From an uncultured Marinococcus sp. (lineage in GTDB: Bacteria > Bacillota > Bacilli > Bacillales > Marinococcaceae): DNA of 64,000 bases. The position numbers and the translations under genes were made by a program. Positions 16,670 through 25,065 of this stretch are shown here, piece after piece. Location: contig NZ_CANLSU010000003.1 of the NCBI RefSeq assembly GCF_947493875.1, positions 62,001-126,000 on the forward strand. Direction: 5' to 3'. Position 1 is the first letter of the stretch. Each line of letters opens with the position of its first letter. The notes under the pieces were generated by a model that had not been told where the DNA came from, ran no database searches, and saw only the letters and a list, made by a program, of their open reading frames with translations.

Positions 16670-18392
16670 ATGCTACACACCGATGTACCGTATTATACGC
16701 AGCTGCATCACGCTCTAAGTGATCTGTTGCGTGATATCGGCCAGGTCTTCCCCCGTCATTCGGTATTTTTTGCCACTCATGACGGAGTCACGAATACGAT
16801 TCGGCAGGTAGATGACCAGGTCGGCCTTGCTATTCCGGGGGCTACACGGAACCATTTCAGCAGTCGCTCTGCCGGTTAGCCGCAGCCGCTACAGCCAGGG
16901 TGGTAGCCATTCCCGACTTGACCGCTCATGCTGACACCAGGAGCCACCCGTTCACGCTTCAATGTGGAACCGGCAGCTTTTTAGGCGCCGCGGTAACTCG
17001 CCCGGACGGGAGCACTATGGGCAGCTTATGCCTGATCAGCGATGAACCCTACCCATTCACCGATCGGGAGGAGAAGTGGGTGGGGAGTCTGGCCCGCATG
17101 GTCAGCGAAGTAGTTCGCATGGAGCAGGGACAGGTGCGCGACGGGCTCACGCATCAATACCACGCGAATGTACTGCCGACTATGTTTCAGGAGATGGCCG
17201 CCCGTGACGCCGGAGTAATGTTTTTTGTCATATCAATCAATGATTTCCAGTGGATCAATCAGCAGCATGGGTGCGAGCAGGGAGACCAGCTGCTGCGAAC
17301 ATTCGCGCAGGTGCTGCAGGAGGAATTCTCGGCGAAGGCAGTTCCATCCCGGATCGAGCCGGATACGTTTTTGGTGATGCTTCCCTGTGCAGAGGATGAG
17401 CATCCGGAGCACCGGGCCCACACACTGGCCAGCCGATTCCTGTATCATATCCACAGTACTCCGTTTCGGATGAAGGACCGGGACCAGTATGTGCAGATTA
17501 ACATGGGTATTTCTTATTATCCCAAGGAAGATACCCATTTCGAACACTGCCTCGAAGCCGCCCGGAAACGCATGAAACGGGCGAAGCAGCTGCCTGCCGG
17601 AGAACACGTGGTGGACAGCGATGAAGCTCTGCTTGTCAGTGAACGTGAATTTCGGCTGCGCAATGATTTGAACCACGACGGACTGTATCAGCAGCTGTGT
17701 CTTCAGTATCAGCCGCAGGTGCATCTCTCCGACCGCAGCTTGCAGGGAGTGGAAGCCCTTGTGCGCTGGAACCATCCGACCTACGGCTGGCTCGCGCCAA
17801 ATATCTGGATTCCGATTGCTGAAGCCTACGGTCACATCCACGCCATAGGAAAATGGGTTATCCGGCAGGGGTGCATCGACATGCTTGCATACGAAGCACA
17901 GCATGAACCTATAGATCTGGCTGTTAATATTTCGCCCCTGCAGCTGCGTGAGGCTGATTTTGCAGAACAGGTGCTGGCTATTGTGGCCGAGGTCGCCTTT
18001 CGGGCGGACCGGCTCGTGCTTGAGATCACTGAAACGCTCTGCTTGAGGAACATGCCCACGTGATGAATAACCTGCAGAAGCTCCGGAGCCGCGGGATTCG
18101 CATTGCAATTGATGATTTTGGGGTCGGCTACGCGTCATTTCACCTGCTGCACAAGTTTCCAATCGACATTTTAAAAATTGACCGGCAGTTAAGCCGTCCA
18201 TTGACGTCGCCGGCTAATAAAAAAATCGTCAGCGCCCTACTGGAGCTGGCCTATTCCCTGGGAATGCACTGTATTGTGGAAGGCATTGAAACCGCCGAAC
18301 AGCATGCCTTTTACCAGCAGTACGATAACTATTGGGGTCAGGGATACTACTACCACCGGCCTGTCGTCCCGGATGAGCTGCCAGCGCTGTAG
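16670..18392 (+). pseudogene. GAF-GGDEF-EAL c-di-GMP phosphodiesterase gene, interrupted by two frameshifts
   Basis: Three consecutive frames form one protein of about 570 aa: a GAF-like sensor (about 1-145), a degenerate GGDEF domain (about 175-320; the site reads RIEPDTF instead of RxGGDEF) and an EAL domain (about 330-570). EALVRW, AVNISPLQL, LEITET, IDDFGVGYASF, ILKIDRQL, IVEGIET and QGYYY are all present, so the ancestral enzyme was a competent phosphodiesterase. The frame shifts by minus one near 16853-16860 (CATTTCAG) and again near 18040-18050 (TGCTTGAGG); adding one base at each restores an uninterrupted reading frame. The second shift separates the EAL motif from IDDFG, so a truncated product would be inactive. 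ATG 16670 follows GGAAGGGG. Either a recent pseudogene or two sequencing errors. Confidence 0.8.
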
Positions 18393-18448
18393 AGCGAAGC
18401 CGGCATAAATCAAAAAAGATGGAATGGGCAGCTTTTTAAGTTTGTCAT

Positions 18449-19843
18449 TTAATCGCTACCGCCGCCTGTCTGAAAATAATGGTTAAGCCTTCGCAGCCCT
18501 TCAGTTGAATGGGTGGCCGAAAGGGAGAGGCGGAGATACTTTTGCCCCGACGATTGTCCTCCGCTAATAAAACGGTCGGAATGCAGCATATGCACCTGCT
18601 TTCGTTTAATATCCTCCTCGACCTCGCGCCCGGGGGCCCTGAAGGAAATGGGCAGCCACCGAAAGTAACTGAGCGGATTGCCCTGAGCCTGCCCGGCCGG
18701 AAAATACGAATCATAAATGCGGTTGGCCTGCTTAAGCAGGGCTTTTTTTTGATTAAAAATCGTTTGTGCCTTCCCGTTATGAATGAGCTCAGAGACCACC
18801 TCCGTATCAAGCGAAGATGGCTTGGTATTGAGGTTGTAGATGCCCTCCGTAATTTTTCCCGCCAGCGTACTGCCAAAAATCATATAAGCTACCCGCAGCC
18901 CGGAGCAGATCGTTTTGGAGGTGCTGTTAATATACACGGTCTGCTCCGGCAGTAAATTCAACATAGGCTGCTGGTAATGCGGAGTGTCTGCAATAAAGGA
19001 GGCGGTAATTTCGTCTTCGATGAGAAGCAGCCGGTGCCTGGAAATGACGGAGGCGAGCTCCTGTTTTCTCGCTTCGGAAATCATATGGGTGGTCGGATTA
19101 CACCCCGACGGCATGAGAAACACCCCGTGAATGTTGATGTTCGAGCATTTTTCCGCGAGCTCTCCGGGGGACATTCCATGGGCATCAGCGTGAACTGGGA
19201 TCAATTGAATATGATACATCTGGGCGAGCTGAATAAAATTGGCATAGGTGAAAAAGTCAGTGGCAATACGGCTGCCCGGTTCAAACAGGCTGGATAAAGC
19301 AATGGCCAGGGCGCTCTGGGCGCCGGATACGATGGCCAGCTGACTAGTCTCTGATTCAATATTCAACGGCTGCAGCCATTTAAGGGCTGACGTTTTATGA
19401 TGGGGGTGTCCAGTCGGATGATCATAGCTGAGGAGTTCTTCCACGTGGTTCTTGGCAGCCACGTCCCGGATCGTGTCGACCACCATCAGGTTCGTTTGTT
19501 CGAAGGTGGAGCCAAAGGCCAGATCGATATCTGCGGAGCCGGCTTCCTTGGAAATAGTGACCGTTTTGGCCGCGTTCGGAGAGATGAACGTTCCTTTGCC
19601 AGTAATGGCAAAAATCAGCCCTTTGTTTTCACAAATACTGTACGCCCGGGTGACCGTGGTAAAGTTAATATCCAGAAAATCAGCTAATTCACGCTGCGGA
19701 GGGAGCTTCGTACCTGGAGGAAGCGCCCCCGAGGAAACGTCCTGTTCCAGCAGCCCGGCCAGGGAAAGGTACAGCGGTCTCGATAACGCTCGTTTGTCCG
19801 GGCGCCAGGACATTGGATAGTGCTCAAAGGAATTAACAGGCAT
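18449..19843 (-). CDS. MocR-type PLP-dependent transcriptional regulator (GntR family)
   Basis: A 464-aa fusion of a GntR winged helix (about 15-80: LPPGTKLPPQRELADFL, then INFTTVTRAY) and a fold-type I aminotransferase domain. The PLP lysine lies in INSTSKTICSGLR (about 325), and LIEDEIT supplies the Asp that contacts the pyridine nitrogen. MocR proteins sense an amino acid or PLP derivative and regulate metabolism or transport genes. ATG 19843 has AAGGAG about 10 bp upstream; the frame continues 54 codons further without one and across a palindrome. It is divergent from azlCD, its likely target. Confidence 0.88.
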   Translation of the reverse strand: MPVNSFEHYPMSWRPDKRALSRPLYLSLAGLLEQDVSSGALPPGTKLPPQRELADFLDINFTTVTRAYSICENKGLIFAITGKGTFISPNAAKTVTISKEAGSADIDLAFGSTFEQTNLMVVDTIRDVAAKNHVEELLSYDHPTGHPHHKTSALKWLQPLNIESETSQLAIVSGAQSALAIALSSLFEPGSRIATDFFTYANFIQLAQMYHIQLIPVHADAHGMSPGELAEKCSNINIHGVFLMPSGCNPTTHMISEARKQELASVISRHRLLLIEDEITASFIADTPHYQQPMLNLLPEQTVYINSTSKTICSGLRVAYMIFGSTLAGKITEGIYNLNTKPSSLDTEVVSELIHNGKAQTIFNQKKALLKQANRIYDSYFPAGQAQGNPLSYFRWLPISFRAPGREVEEDIKRKQVHMLHSDRFISGGQSSGQKYLRLSLSATHSTEGLRRLNHYFQTGGGSD

Positions 19844-19862
19844 AAATATCGTTTCTCCTTGT

Positions 19863-19885
19863 GCATACAATATGGGATTGTATGC
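19863..19885. promoter_or_regulatory. Palindromic operator candidate 1 (mocR side)
   Basis: A perfect 9-bp inverted repeat GCATACAAT-ATGGG-ATTGTATGC directly upstream of the mocR ribosome binding site. Its core ATACAAT/ATTGTAT recurs in the second site at 19958, suggesting autoregulation by MocR. Confidence 0.6.
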
Positions 19886-19957
19886 TTTTTTATTAGGATA
19901 CACTGTAGCAGGGATTAAGGATTGCAACAAGGTTTTGTGCGTATTAAACCTTGAATC

Positions 19958-19980
19958 ATAATTGTAATCCATACAATTAT
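19958..19980. promoter_or_regulatory. Palindromic operator candidate 2 (azlC side)
   Basis: A perfect 9-bp inverted repeat ATAATTGTA-ATCCA-TACAATTAT, 65 bp upstream of azlC. The spacer is again 5 bp, but the half-sites have the opposite polarity to site 1 (ATTGTA first, TACAAT second). Confidence 0.6.
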
Positions 19981-20045
19981 GGTATTTGTAGCATAAAAAG
20001 ACCATGTTATAACTAAGGAGAAGCTGATGCAGAGGAAGTGAACCT

Positions 20046-20759
20046 ATGACGAAAAAGGAAAGGGTGTATGCCTCGTTTCAGGCAGCGTTTCCCCAGACAC
20101 TGCCGATCATGGCCGGCTTTTTGTTTGTTGGAACGGCATATGGGATTTTTATGCATTCTCTGGGCTTTCACCCTCTGTATGCTATTGGGATGAGCCTGCT
20201 GATTTTTGCGGGATCGATGGAATTTGTGGCGGGGCATTTGCTGATCGGAGCGTTTCAGCCGATGTATGCAGCCCTTTTGACACTTGTATTGAATTCCCGC
20301 CATTTGTTTTACGGTCTTTCCCTGTTAAGGCCCTATCATGATGCCGGTTTGAAAAAGTATTATCTGATCTTTGGATTGTGCGATGAATCATTTGCGGTAA
20401 ACAGCTCCGCCCGGGTCCCGGATCATGTTGATACAGGCTGGTTCATGTTTTTTGTCACTCTGTTAAATCACAGCTACTGGGTGGCAGGGGCGGCGCTTGG
20501 CAGTATAGCGGGGAAGTATATGCCGGTAAACACCGAAGGACTGACATTTGTAATGACGGCCTTGTTTACAGTCATTTTTCTGGACCAGTGGATGGATGAG
20601 AGCAGTCATCAGAGCTCGGTGATCGGCTTGGGAGTGACGTTTTTATGCCTGCTTCTGCTCGGGCCAGGCCACTTTATTCTCCCGGCCCTTGTTCTGATTT
20701 TATGTGTGCTTCTGCTGATGGAAAAACGGCCGAAGCGGCGGGAGGCGCTGAACCAATGA
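20046..20759 (+). CDS. azlC: AzlC family branched-chain amino acid exporter, large subunit
   Basis: A 237-aa membrane protein with about six helices. FVGTAYGIFMHSLGF, IFAGSMEFVAG and LNSRHLFYGLS (about 75-85) are the AzlC pattern. With AzlD it exports branched-chain amino acids or analogues. GAGG lies 10 bp before the ATG. The stop overlaps the azlD start (ATGA), so the two are translationally coupled. The divergent MocR gene and two palindromes suggest amino-acid-responsive control. Confidence 0.9.
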   Translation: MTKKERVYASFQAAFPQTLPIMAGFLFVGTAYGIFMHSLGFHPLYAIGMSLLIFAGSMEFVAGHLLIGAFQPMYAALLTLVLNSRHLFYGLSLLRPYHDAGLKKYYLIFGLCDESFAVNSSARVPDHVDTGWFMFFVTLLNHSYWVAGAALGSIAGKYMPVNTEGLTFVMTALFTVIFLDQWMDESSHQSSVIGLGVTFLCLLLLGPGHFILPALVLILCVLLLMEKRPKRREALNQ

Positions 20760-21082
20760 CACTGTTACAGGAGATGGTGATGATTGGTGTTATCATCGGA
20801 ATGACAATGGCTACGAGGTTTCTCCCCTTTCTGATTTTTACGCCGGATAAGCCGGTGCCGGCGTATATCGAGGATCTCGGAAGAGTGCTCCCTCCCGCCG
20901 TATTTGGTTTTTTGGTGGTCTACTGCCTGCGGGATGTATCATTTTTGTCCGGAAACCACGGGGCGCCGGAGCTCCTGGCTCTCGTCCTCATCGCCATCGT
21001 TCATTTCTGGAAAAAGAATATGCTTGTTTCGATCGCCTCCGGGACCATTTTTTATATGGCGCTCGTTCAATTTGTCGTTTAA
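20756..21082 (+). CDS. azlD: AzlD family branched-chain amino acid exporter, small subunit
   Basis: A 108-aa protein with four hydrophobic segments; TRFLPFLIF, LPPAVFGFLVVYCLRDV and LALVLIAIVHFWKKNMLVSI are typical of AzlD. Start ATG 20756 overlaps the azlC stop by 4 bp. The frame is open upstream, but that part lies inside azlC. Confidence 0.9.
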   Translation: MTLLQEMVMIGVIIGMTMATRFLPFLIFTPDKPVPAYIEDLGRVLPPAVFGFLVVYCLRDVSFLSGNHGAPELLALVLIAIVHFWKKNMLVSIASGTIFYMALVQFVV

Positions 21083-21136
21083 TGATCCAAGGCCGGCACG
21101 GAAATCTTCATTATTAAAAGAAAGGCGGAACATCAC

Positions 21137-21601
21137 ATGAAAATCGAACAGAAAATACAAGAACTGGGTCTGCATCTGCCGGAACAATCAACCCCAAAAG
21201 CGATGTATGTACCCGTCAAGCAGTTAGGCAACGCTTTGTACGTTTCAGGGCAGATCCCTGTGGTGGACGGCGAACTGGTGTATCAGGGAAAAGCAGGAAG
21301 AGAAAGGTCGCTCGAAGACGCGCAGGAGGCGGCAAAAATATGCACGATGAACGTCCTGGCGGCAGTAAGACACTACCTCGGTGACCTGGATCAGGTGGCC
21401 CAGGTGGTGAAGCTTCAGGGATTTGTAAACAGCGAAGAAGGATTTTCTGAGCAGCATAAGGTCATTAATGCCTCCTCCCAGCTGCTGTACGACATATTCG
21501 GTGAAACGGGAAGACATGCACGTACGGCACTTGGAACGAACCAGCTTCCGATGGATGCCACGGTGGAAATTGAAGCGGTCTTCGAGGTGGAGAGCACGTA
21601 A
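21137..21601 (+). CDS. RidA family (YjgF/YER057c/UK114) protein
   Basis: A 154-aa protein of the longer RidA subfamily, with YVSGQIPVVDGELVYQGKAG (about 35-54) and ARTALGTNQLPMDATVEIEAV (about 127-147). The Arg that binds the carboxylate in deaminating RidA proteins is seen here as ARTALG. Members remove reactive enamines or imines made by PLP enzymes. AAAGGCGG precedes the ATG. It lies 55 bp after azlD, so it likely belongs to the same amino-acid-related transcript. Confidence 0.85.
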   Translation: MKIEQKIQELGLHLPEQSTPKAMYVPVKQLGNALYVSGQIPVVDGELVYQGKAGRERSLEDAQEAAKICTMNVLAAVRHYLGDLDQVAQVVKLQGFVNSEEGFSEQHKVINASSQLLYDIFGETGRHARTALGTNQLPMDATVEIEAVFEVEST

Positions 21602-21643
21602 TCCAGCAGGAGCCGGAATTCTTGAGAAGAGGAGGCAGAAGCA

Positions 21644-22642
21644 ATGAAGGCACTGATGCATGAAGGCGCAGCAGGAGTGAAGGGCCTTTCGGTACGGGAG
21701 ACGAAGCTTTCAGAACCAGCGTTCAATGAAGTAGTCGTAAAGATGAAGACGGCAGGAATCAATCACCGGGATCTGTTTGTGCTGGAGCGCCACCAGTCAA
21801 ACGAGCCGCCTTTAATTCCAGGTTCTGACGGGGCCGGGGTAGTGGAAGCGGTTGGAAACGGCGTTCAGACGCTACAGCCCGGGGATGAAGTGATCATCAA
21901 TCCTGCAATTGGCTGGAGGACCAACAGTGACGCTCCGCCTGAGGAGTTTTCCATTCTTGGCCATCCACGTCACGGCACATTTGCCGAGCAGGTGATTGTC
22001 CCGTCAGCTAACGTTTATCCAAAGCCAGCTCATTTGACGTGGGAGGAAGCGGGTGTATTGTCGCTTTCCGCGCTGACAGCATACCGGGCCCTGTTTACCA
22101 AGGGCCGGGCCCGGGCTGGGATGAAGGTGCTCATCCCGGGCATTGGCGGCGGGGGCGGTACCTTTTTGCTGCAATTTGCGAAAGCGGTGGGTGCGGTCGT
22201 GTATGTGACGTCCCGGTCGGCCGAAAAACGCCGGAAGGCCCTGGCACTCGGAGCAGACAAAGCTATCGACAGCACAGAAGACTGGGGGCAGGCGCTCGGA
22301 AACGAAAAGGTGGACCTCATAGTGGAAACCGTGGGAGCAGCGACCTTTCACCAGTCCCTGGAGCAGATACGGCCGGGAGGAACCGTAGTAACCTACGGGG
22401 CTTCGGCCGGCGACGTGGTGGAGCTGAACCTGCGACAGTTTTTCTACGGCCAATTCCATCTATTGGGAACGACCATGGGAAGCGAAGAGGAGTACGCCGA
22501 AATGCTGCATTTCATCCAAGCACACAGCATCAGGCCCGTGCTTGATCATGTCTTCGCCCTTGATCAATTCCAGGAGGCATTTGAGCGAATCGAAACGGCG
22601 AGCCAGATGGGGAAAGTTGGATTGAACATCGAATCAGCATAA
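21644..22642 (+). CDS. MDR family NADPH:quinone reductase-like protein (YogA-like)
   Basis: A 332-aa medium-chain reductase without catalytic zinc: NHRDLFVLE (about 38-46), PGSDGAGVVEAVG (about 57), LSLSALTAYRALF (about 138) and the nucleotide site LIPGIGGGGGTFLLQFA (about 163-179), which has five glycines in a row. It follows RidA by 42 bp with AGAGGAGG before the ATG, so it is the end of the azlCD-ridA transcript. The substrate is unknown. Confidence 0.85.
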   Translation: MKALMHEGAAGVKGLSVRETKLSEPAFNEVVVKMKTAGINHRDLFVLERHQSNEPPLIPGSDGAGVVEAVGNGVQTLQPGDEVIINPAIGWRTNSDAPPEEFSILGHPRHGTFAEQVIVPSANVYPKPAHLTWEEAGVLSLSALTAYRALFTKGRARAGMKVLIPGIGGGGGTFLLQFAKAVGAVVYVTSRSAEKRRKALALGADKAIDSTEDWGQALGNEKVDLIVETVGAATFHQSLEQIRPGGTVVTYGASAGDVVELNLRQFFYGQFHLLGTTMGSEEEYAEMLHFIQAHSIRPVLDHVFALDQFQEAFERIETASQMGKVGLNIESA

Positions 22643-22759
22643 AATGAATTGCCCCATGGAGAGTCTTTTGCCTCCGCGAGGAGCTTTGAATTTCAAGTGC
22701 TTATATCTGTTCTCCAAAATAAACATTTATCAGAAATTATAAAACTTTCGCATATTCGG

Positions 22760-22789
22760 TTGACATGAAAAAAACGGCCTGCGTATATT
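22760..22789 (+). promoter_or_regulatory. SigA promoter of the homocysteine methyltransferase gene
   Basis: TTGACA (22760-22765), an 18-bp spacer and TATATT (22784-22789). The transcript would have a leader of about 118 nt. I looked for SAM and T-box riboswitch features in it and found none. Confidence 0.65.
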
Positions 22790-22914
22790 AGATGCAACTC
22801 TTTGGAATATACGGACGTGGTTTTCGTATTAATGACTGAAAATACAAAAAAAGCGGTTGCCAGAGGGAGAGCAGTTAGGAATATTTAATAGGCAGAGAAA
22901 AGGGTGGAGAATGA

Positions 22915-23964
22915 ATGAAGCGAAGTTTACAGGAGCGTTTAGAGGCAGGGCCGGTTATTGCAGGAGAAGGATACTTATTTGAATTGGAGCGTCGGGGCTA
23001 TCTACAGGCAGGCACGTTTGTGCCGGAGGTGGCACTGGAAAACCCTGAGGCCTTAAAACAGACGTACCGGGATTACATGCGCGCCGGTTCGGATGTCATA
23101 CTGGCGTTCACGTATAACGCCCACCGCGAAAAAATGCGTATTATCGGAAAAGAGGATCTGCTCGAGCCGTTAAACCGTCAGGCGATCCGGCTGGCAAAGG
23201 AAGTGGCCCAGGAGCACCCGGAGGAAGAGGCGCTCGTTGCAGGCAATATTTCCAACACAAATATTTTCAATCCGGACGATGAGGATTCCAAAACCGCAGT
23301 CCGCCAGATGTTTGCCGAAATGATTGGCTGGTGCAGTGAGGAAGGCGTCGACTACATTAAAGGCGAAACCTTTTATTATCACGAAGAAGCGCTGATTGCC
23401 CTTGAAGAAATTCAAAAGCAGGGACTGCCAGCCGTCGTCACCCTGGGATTAATGGGCGAAAATGTTCTGCGGGACGGCTATACAGTGGAAGAGTCCTGCC
23501 GCATTTTATCCGAAAGCGGTGCGCTGGTAGTCGGGATGAACTGCTTCCGCGGTCCTAATACTATGCAGCCGTACGTGGAGAAGATCCGGGAAACGGTTGA
23601 TGGATATGTGGCGGCTCTTCCTGTGCCTTACCGGACAACAGAGAGTCATCCTACCTTCTTTAATTTACCTGATTCCGGATGCAGCTGCCACACTCCTCTG
23701 GAAACGACGTTTCCTACCGCACTGGAGCCGCTTTACCATAACCGGTATGAACTGGCGGAATGGGCGAAGGAAGCGACAGACGGCGGCGTGAACTATATCG
23801 GTTTGTGCTGCGGAGCGTCCCCGGCTATGCTGCGCTCAGTAGCAGAAGCTGCCGGGTTGCAGACAATAAGCTCAGAATACTCCCCGAACATGGAAAAGCA
23901 CTTCCTATTCGGCCAGGACGAAACCCTTCAGGACCACAATACAAGCTACCGCACAAAAGCATAA
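22915..23964 (+). CDS. Betaine-homocysteine S-methyltransferase family protein
   Basis: A 349-aa zinc methyltransferase. The family's zinc cysteines are in VGMNCFRGPN (about 203) and GLCCGASP (about 298), and LAFTYNAHREKM replaces the usual TxTYxA substrate region. The likely reaction moves a methyl group from glycine betaine (or another methyl donor such as a sulfonium compound) to homocysteine, giving methionine, and would link osmolyte turnover to methionine supply in a halophile. GGTGGAGA lies before ATG 22915; ATG 22911 is out of frame. The gene is monocistronic, with its own promoter and terminator. Confidence 0.85.
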   Translation: MKRSLQERLEAGPVIAGEGYLFELERRGYLQAGTFVPEVALENPEALKQTYRDYMRAGSDVILAFTYNAHREKMRIIGKEDLLEPLNRQAIRLAKEVAQEHPEEEALVAGNISNTNIFNPDDEDSKTAVRQMFAEMIGWCSEEGVDYIKGETFYYHEEALIALEEIQKQGLPAVVTLGLMGENVLRDGYTVEESCRILSESGALVVGMNCFRGPNTMQPYVEKIRETVDGYVAALPVPYRTTESHPTFFNLPDSGCSCHTPLETTFPTALEPLYHNRYELAEWAKEATDGGVNYIGLCCGASPAMLRSVAEAAGLQTISSEYSPNMEKHFLFGQDETLQDHNTSYRTKA

Positions 23965-23973
23965 ATAAGCAAG

Positions 23974-24009
23974 AAGCTCTCCCGCATTTACAATGGGAGA
24001 GCTTTTTTT
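23974..24009 (+). terminator. Rho-independent terminator
   Basis: A perfect 10-bp stem AAGCTCTCCC / GGGAGAGCTT followed by seven T. Confidence 0.9.
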
Positions 24010-24042
24010 GGTTAATGGTCGATTAAATAAATGGGAAATTTT

Positions 24043-24855
24043 TTAGTTCATGGAATTTGTGATCTGTAAGGATTCAATTGGCGGGAGGCTGGTTCGTACC
24101 GCATAAACGGTTTTCCCTTCCTGCCAGCGGATGTCCACAGTGACATCGTCACTGGACGGAGCGTAATAAATATCGACGACTCCCTGGTCAGCAGAAGCAG
24201 GTAGAGGATGGCGCTTTAGGTATTGTGCCATTTGGCGGATCACGTCTGTCTGATCGAGATTTGCCGAGGAGGAGGAAGAGAGGCTCACCAGCCACTGATC
24301 CTGTCGCCCGCTGAAGCGGTACTGGTCTGCACCTTCCTTCGCGTGCCCGGATAAGCCGTGCCGAAAGGGTTCCACCCCCGGGGTGGAGGGATTAACAGTT
24401 TTCCCTTCCTGAAAGGCCTCGATTTCACTGACGGCTTCCTGCGCATCCATGTACCGGGCAGCAGTAACGTGTGCTAAGGGCTCCCCGGCACGGGTATGAT
24501 ACTGGATACTGTAGGTAGCTGAGTTGTTGGAAGCTACCGATCCCTGAGTCTGACTGTCCTGCTGACCGGGAAATTGTGAAGGCAGCTTGACCCACGTATC
24601 GTCCATCAGAAGCTCCTTCCTTATTTTTTCAACGTCCAGTTCTGAGGGTGTAGGAGAAGACATATTTTCCCTTTGAGGCTCCGGCTGGGAAACGGGCTTT
24701 TCTTCTACATCCTTCTCGGGCAGGTCATCTTCATCCTCAATGGAAGCTCCCTGGGCATTTGATGCCTGGGGAGCTTCTTTTTCGCTCGTACAGCCAAAAA
24801 GGAAAGCTGCAAGCAGGGTTCCTGACAGAAAATACATCAGTCGTGGTTTTTTCAA
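24043..24855 (-). CDS. Lipoprotein of unknown function
   Basis: A 270-aa lipoprotein starting at TTG, with AAGGGA 5 bp upstream. The signal ends in AAFLFGC (Cys about 22). Next comes a disordered acidic and Pro/Gln-rich linker (about 25-75), then a mixed domain of about 190 aa with regular beta-type stretches (SIQYHTRAGEPLAHVTAARY, WLVSLSSSS). No family recognised. It is separated by a terminator from the glycosylase gene upstream. Confidence 0.75.
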   Translation of the reverse strand: MKKPRLMYFLSGTLLAAFLFGCTSEKEAPQASNAQGASIEDEDDLPEKDVEEKPVSQPEPQRENMSSPTPSELDVEKIRKELLMDDTWVKLPSQFPGQQDSQTQGSVASNNSATYSIQYHTRAGEPLAHVTAARYMDAQEAVSEIEAFQEGKTVNPSTPGVEPFRHGLSGHAKEGADQYRFSGRQDQWLVSLSSSSSANLDQTDVIRQMAQYLKRHPLPASADQGVVDIYYAPSSDDVTVDIRWQEGKTVYAVRTSLPPIESLQITNSMN

Positions 24856-24919
24856 AGGGTTCCCTTCTTTCTAAATGGGAGTAGCCAAAGACCGGATTGA
24901 AATTTTTTCCATAAACAAA

Positions 24920-24959
24920 GAAAAAGCCAGAAAAAGTATTGTCCTCTTTTCCTGGCTTA
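24920..24959 (-). terminator. Terminator after the DNA glycosylase gene
   Basis: The minus-strand stem AAGCCAGGAAAAG / CTTTTTCTGGCTT ends in a T run. The hairpin is part of a longer repeat also present at 60337. Confidence 0.75.
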
Positions 24960-25045
24960 TGGATCGGCTGTAGTATCCATCCATTGCTGCCTCGTATGCT
25001 GTTGTACTTTCCCTATAGAGCTAATGGTAAAACCGGTATACTCGT
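24920..25045. repeat. Dispersed repeat, copy A
   Basis: About 100 bp beginning with the hairpin AAAAAGCCAGAAAAAG and including CCATTGCTGCC (24980-24990) match copy B at 60337-60450 in the same order, with small gaps. It lies between the stop of the DNA glycosylase gene and its terminator. Confidence 0.6.
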
Positions 25046-25065
25046 AGCTTTTTCCCAGCAATTTT

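Noticed and set aside
16850-16862. Programmed minus-one frameshifting in the GGDEF-EAL gene
   Set aside because: No X-XXY-YYZ slippery heptamer or downstream stimulatory structure was evident at either break.
17233-18201. 322-codon minus-strand frame opposite the GAF-GGDEF-EAL gene
   Set aside because: Antisense shadow; the plus strand encodes conserved EAL motifs in the same place.
22796-22914. SAM or T-box riboswitch in the methyltransferase leader
   Set aside because: The conserved T-box sequence and SAM-I core were looked for and not found.
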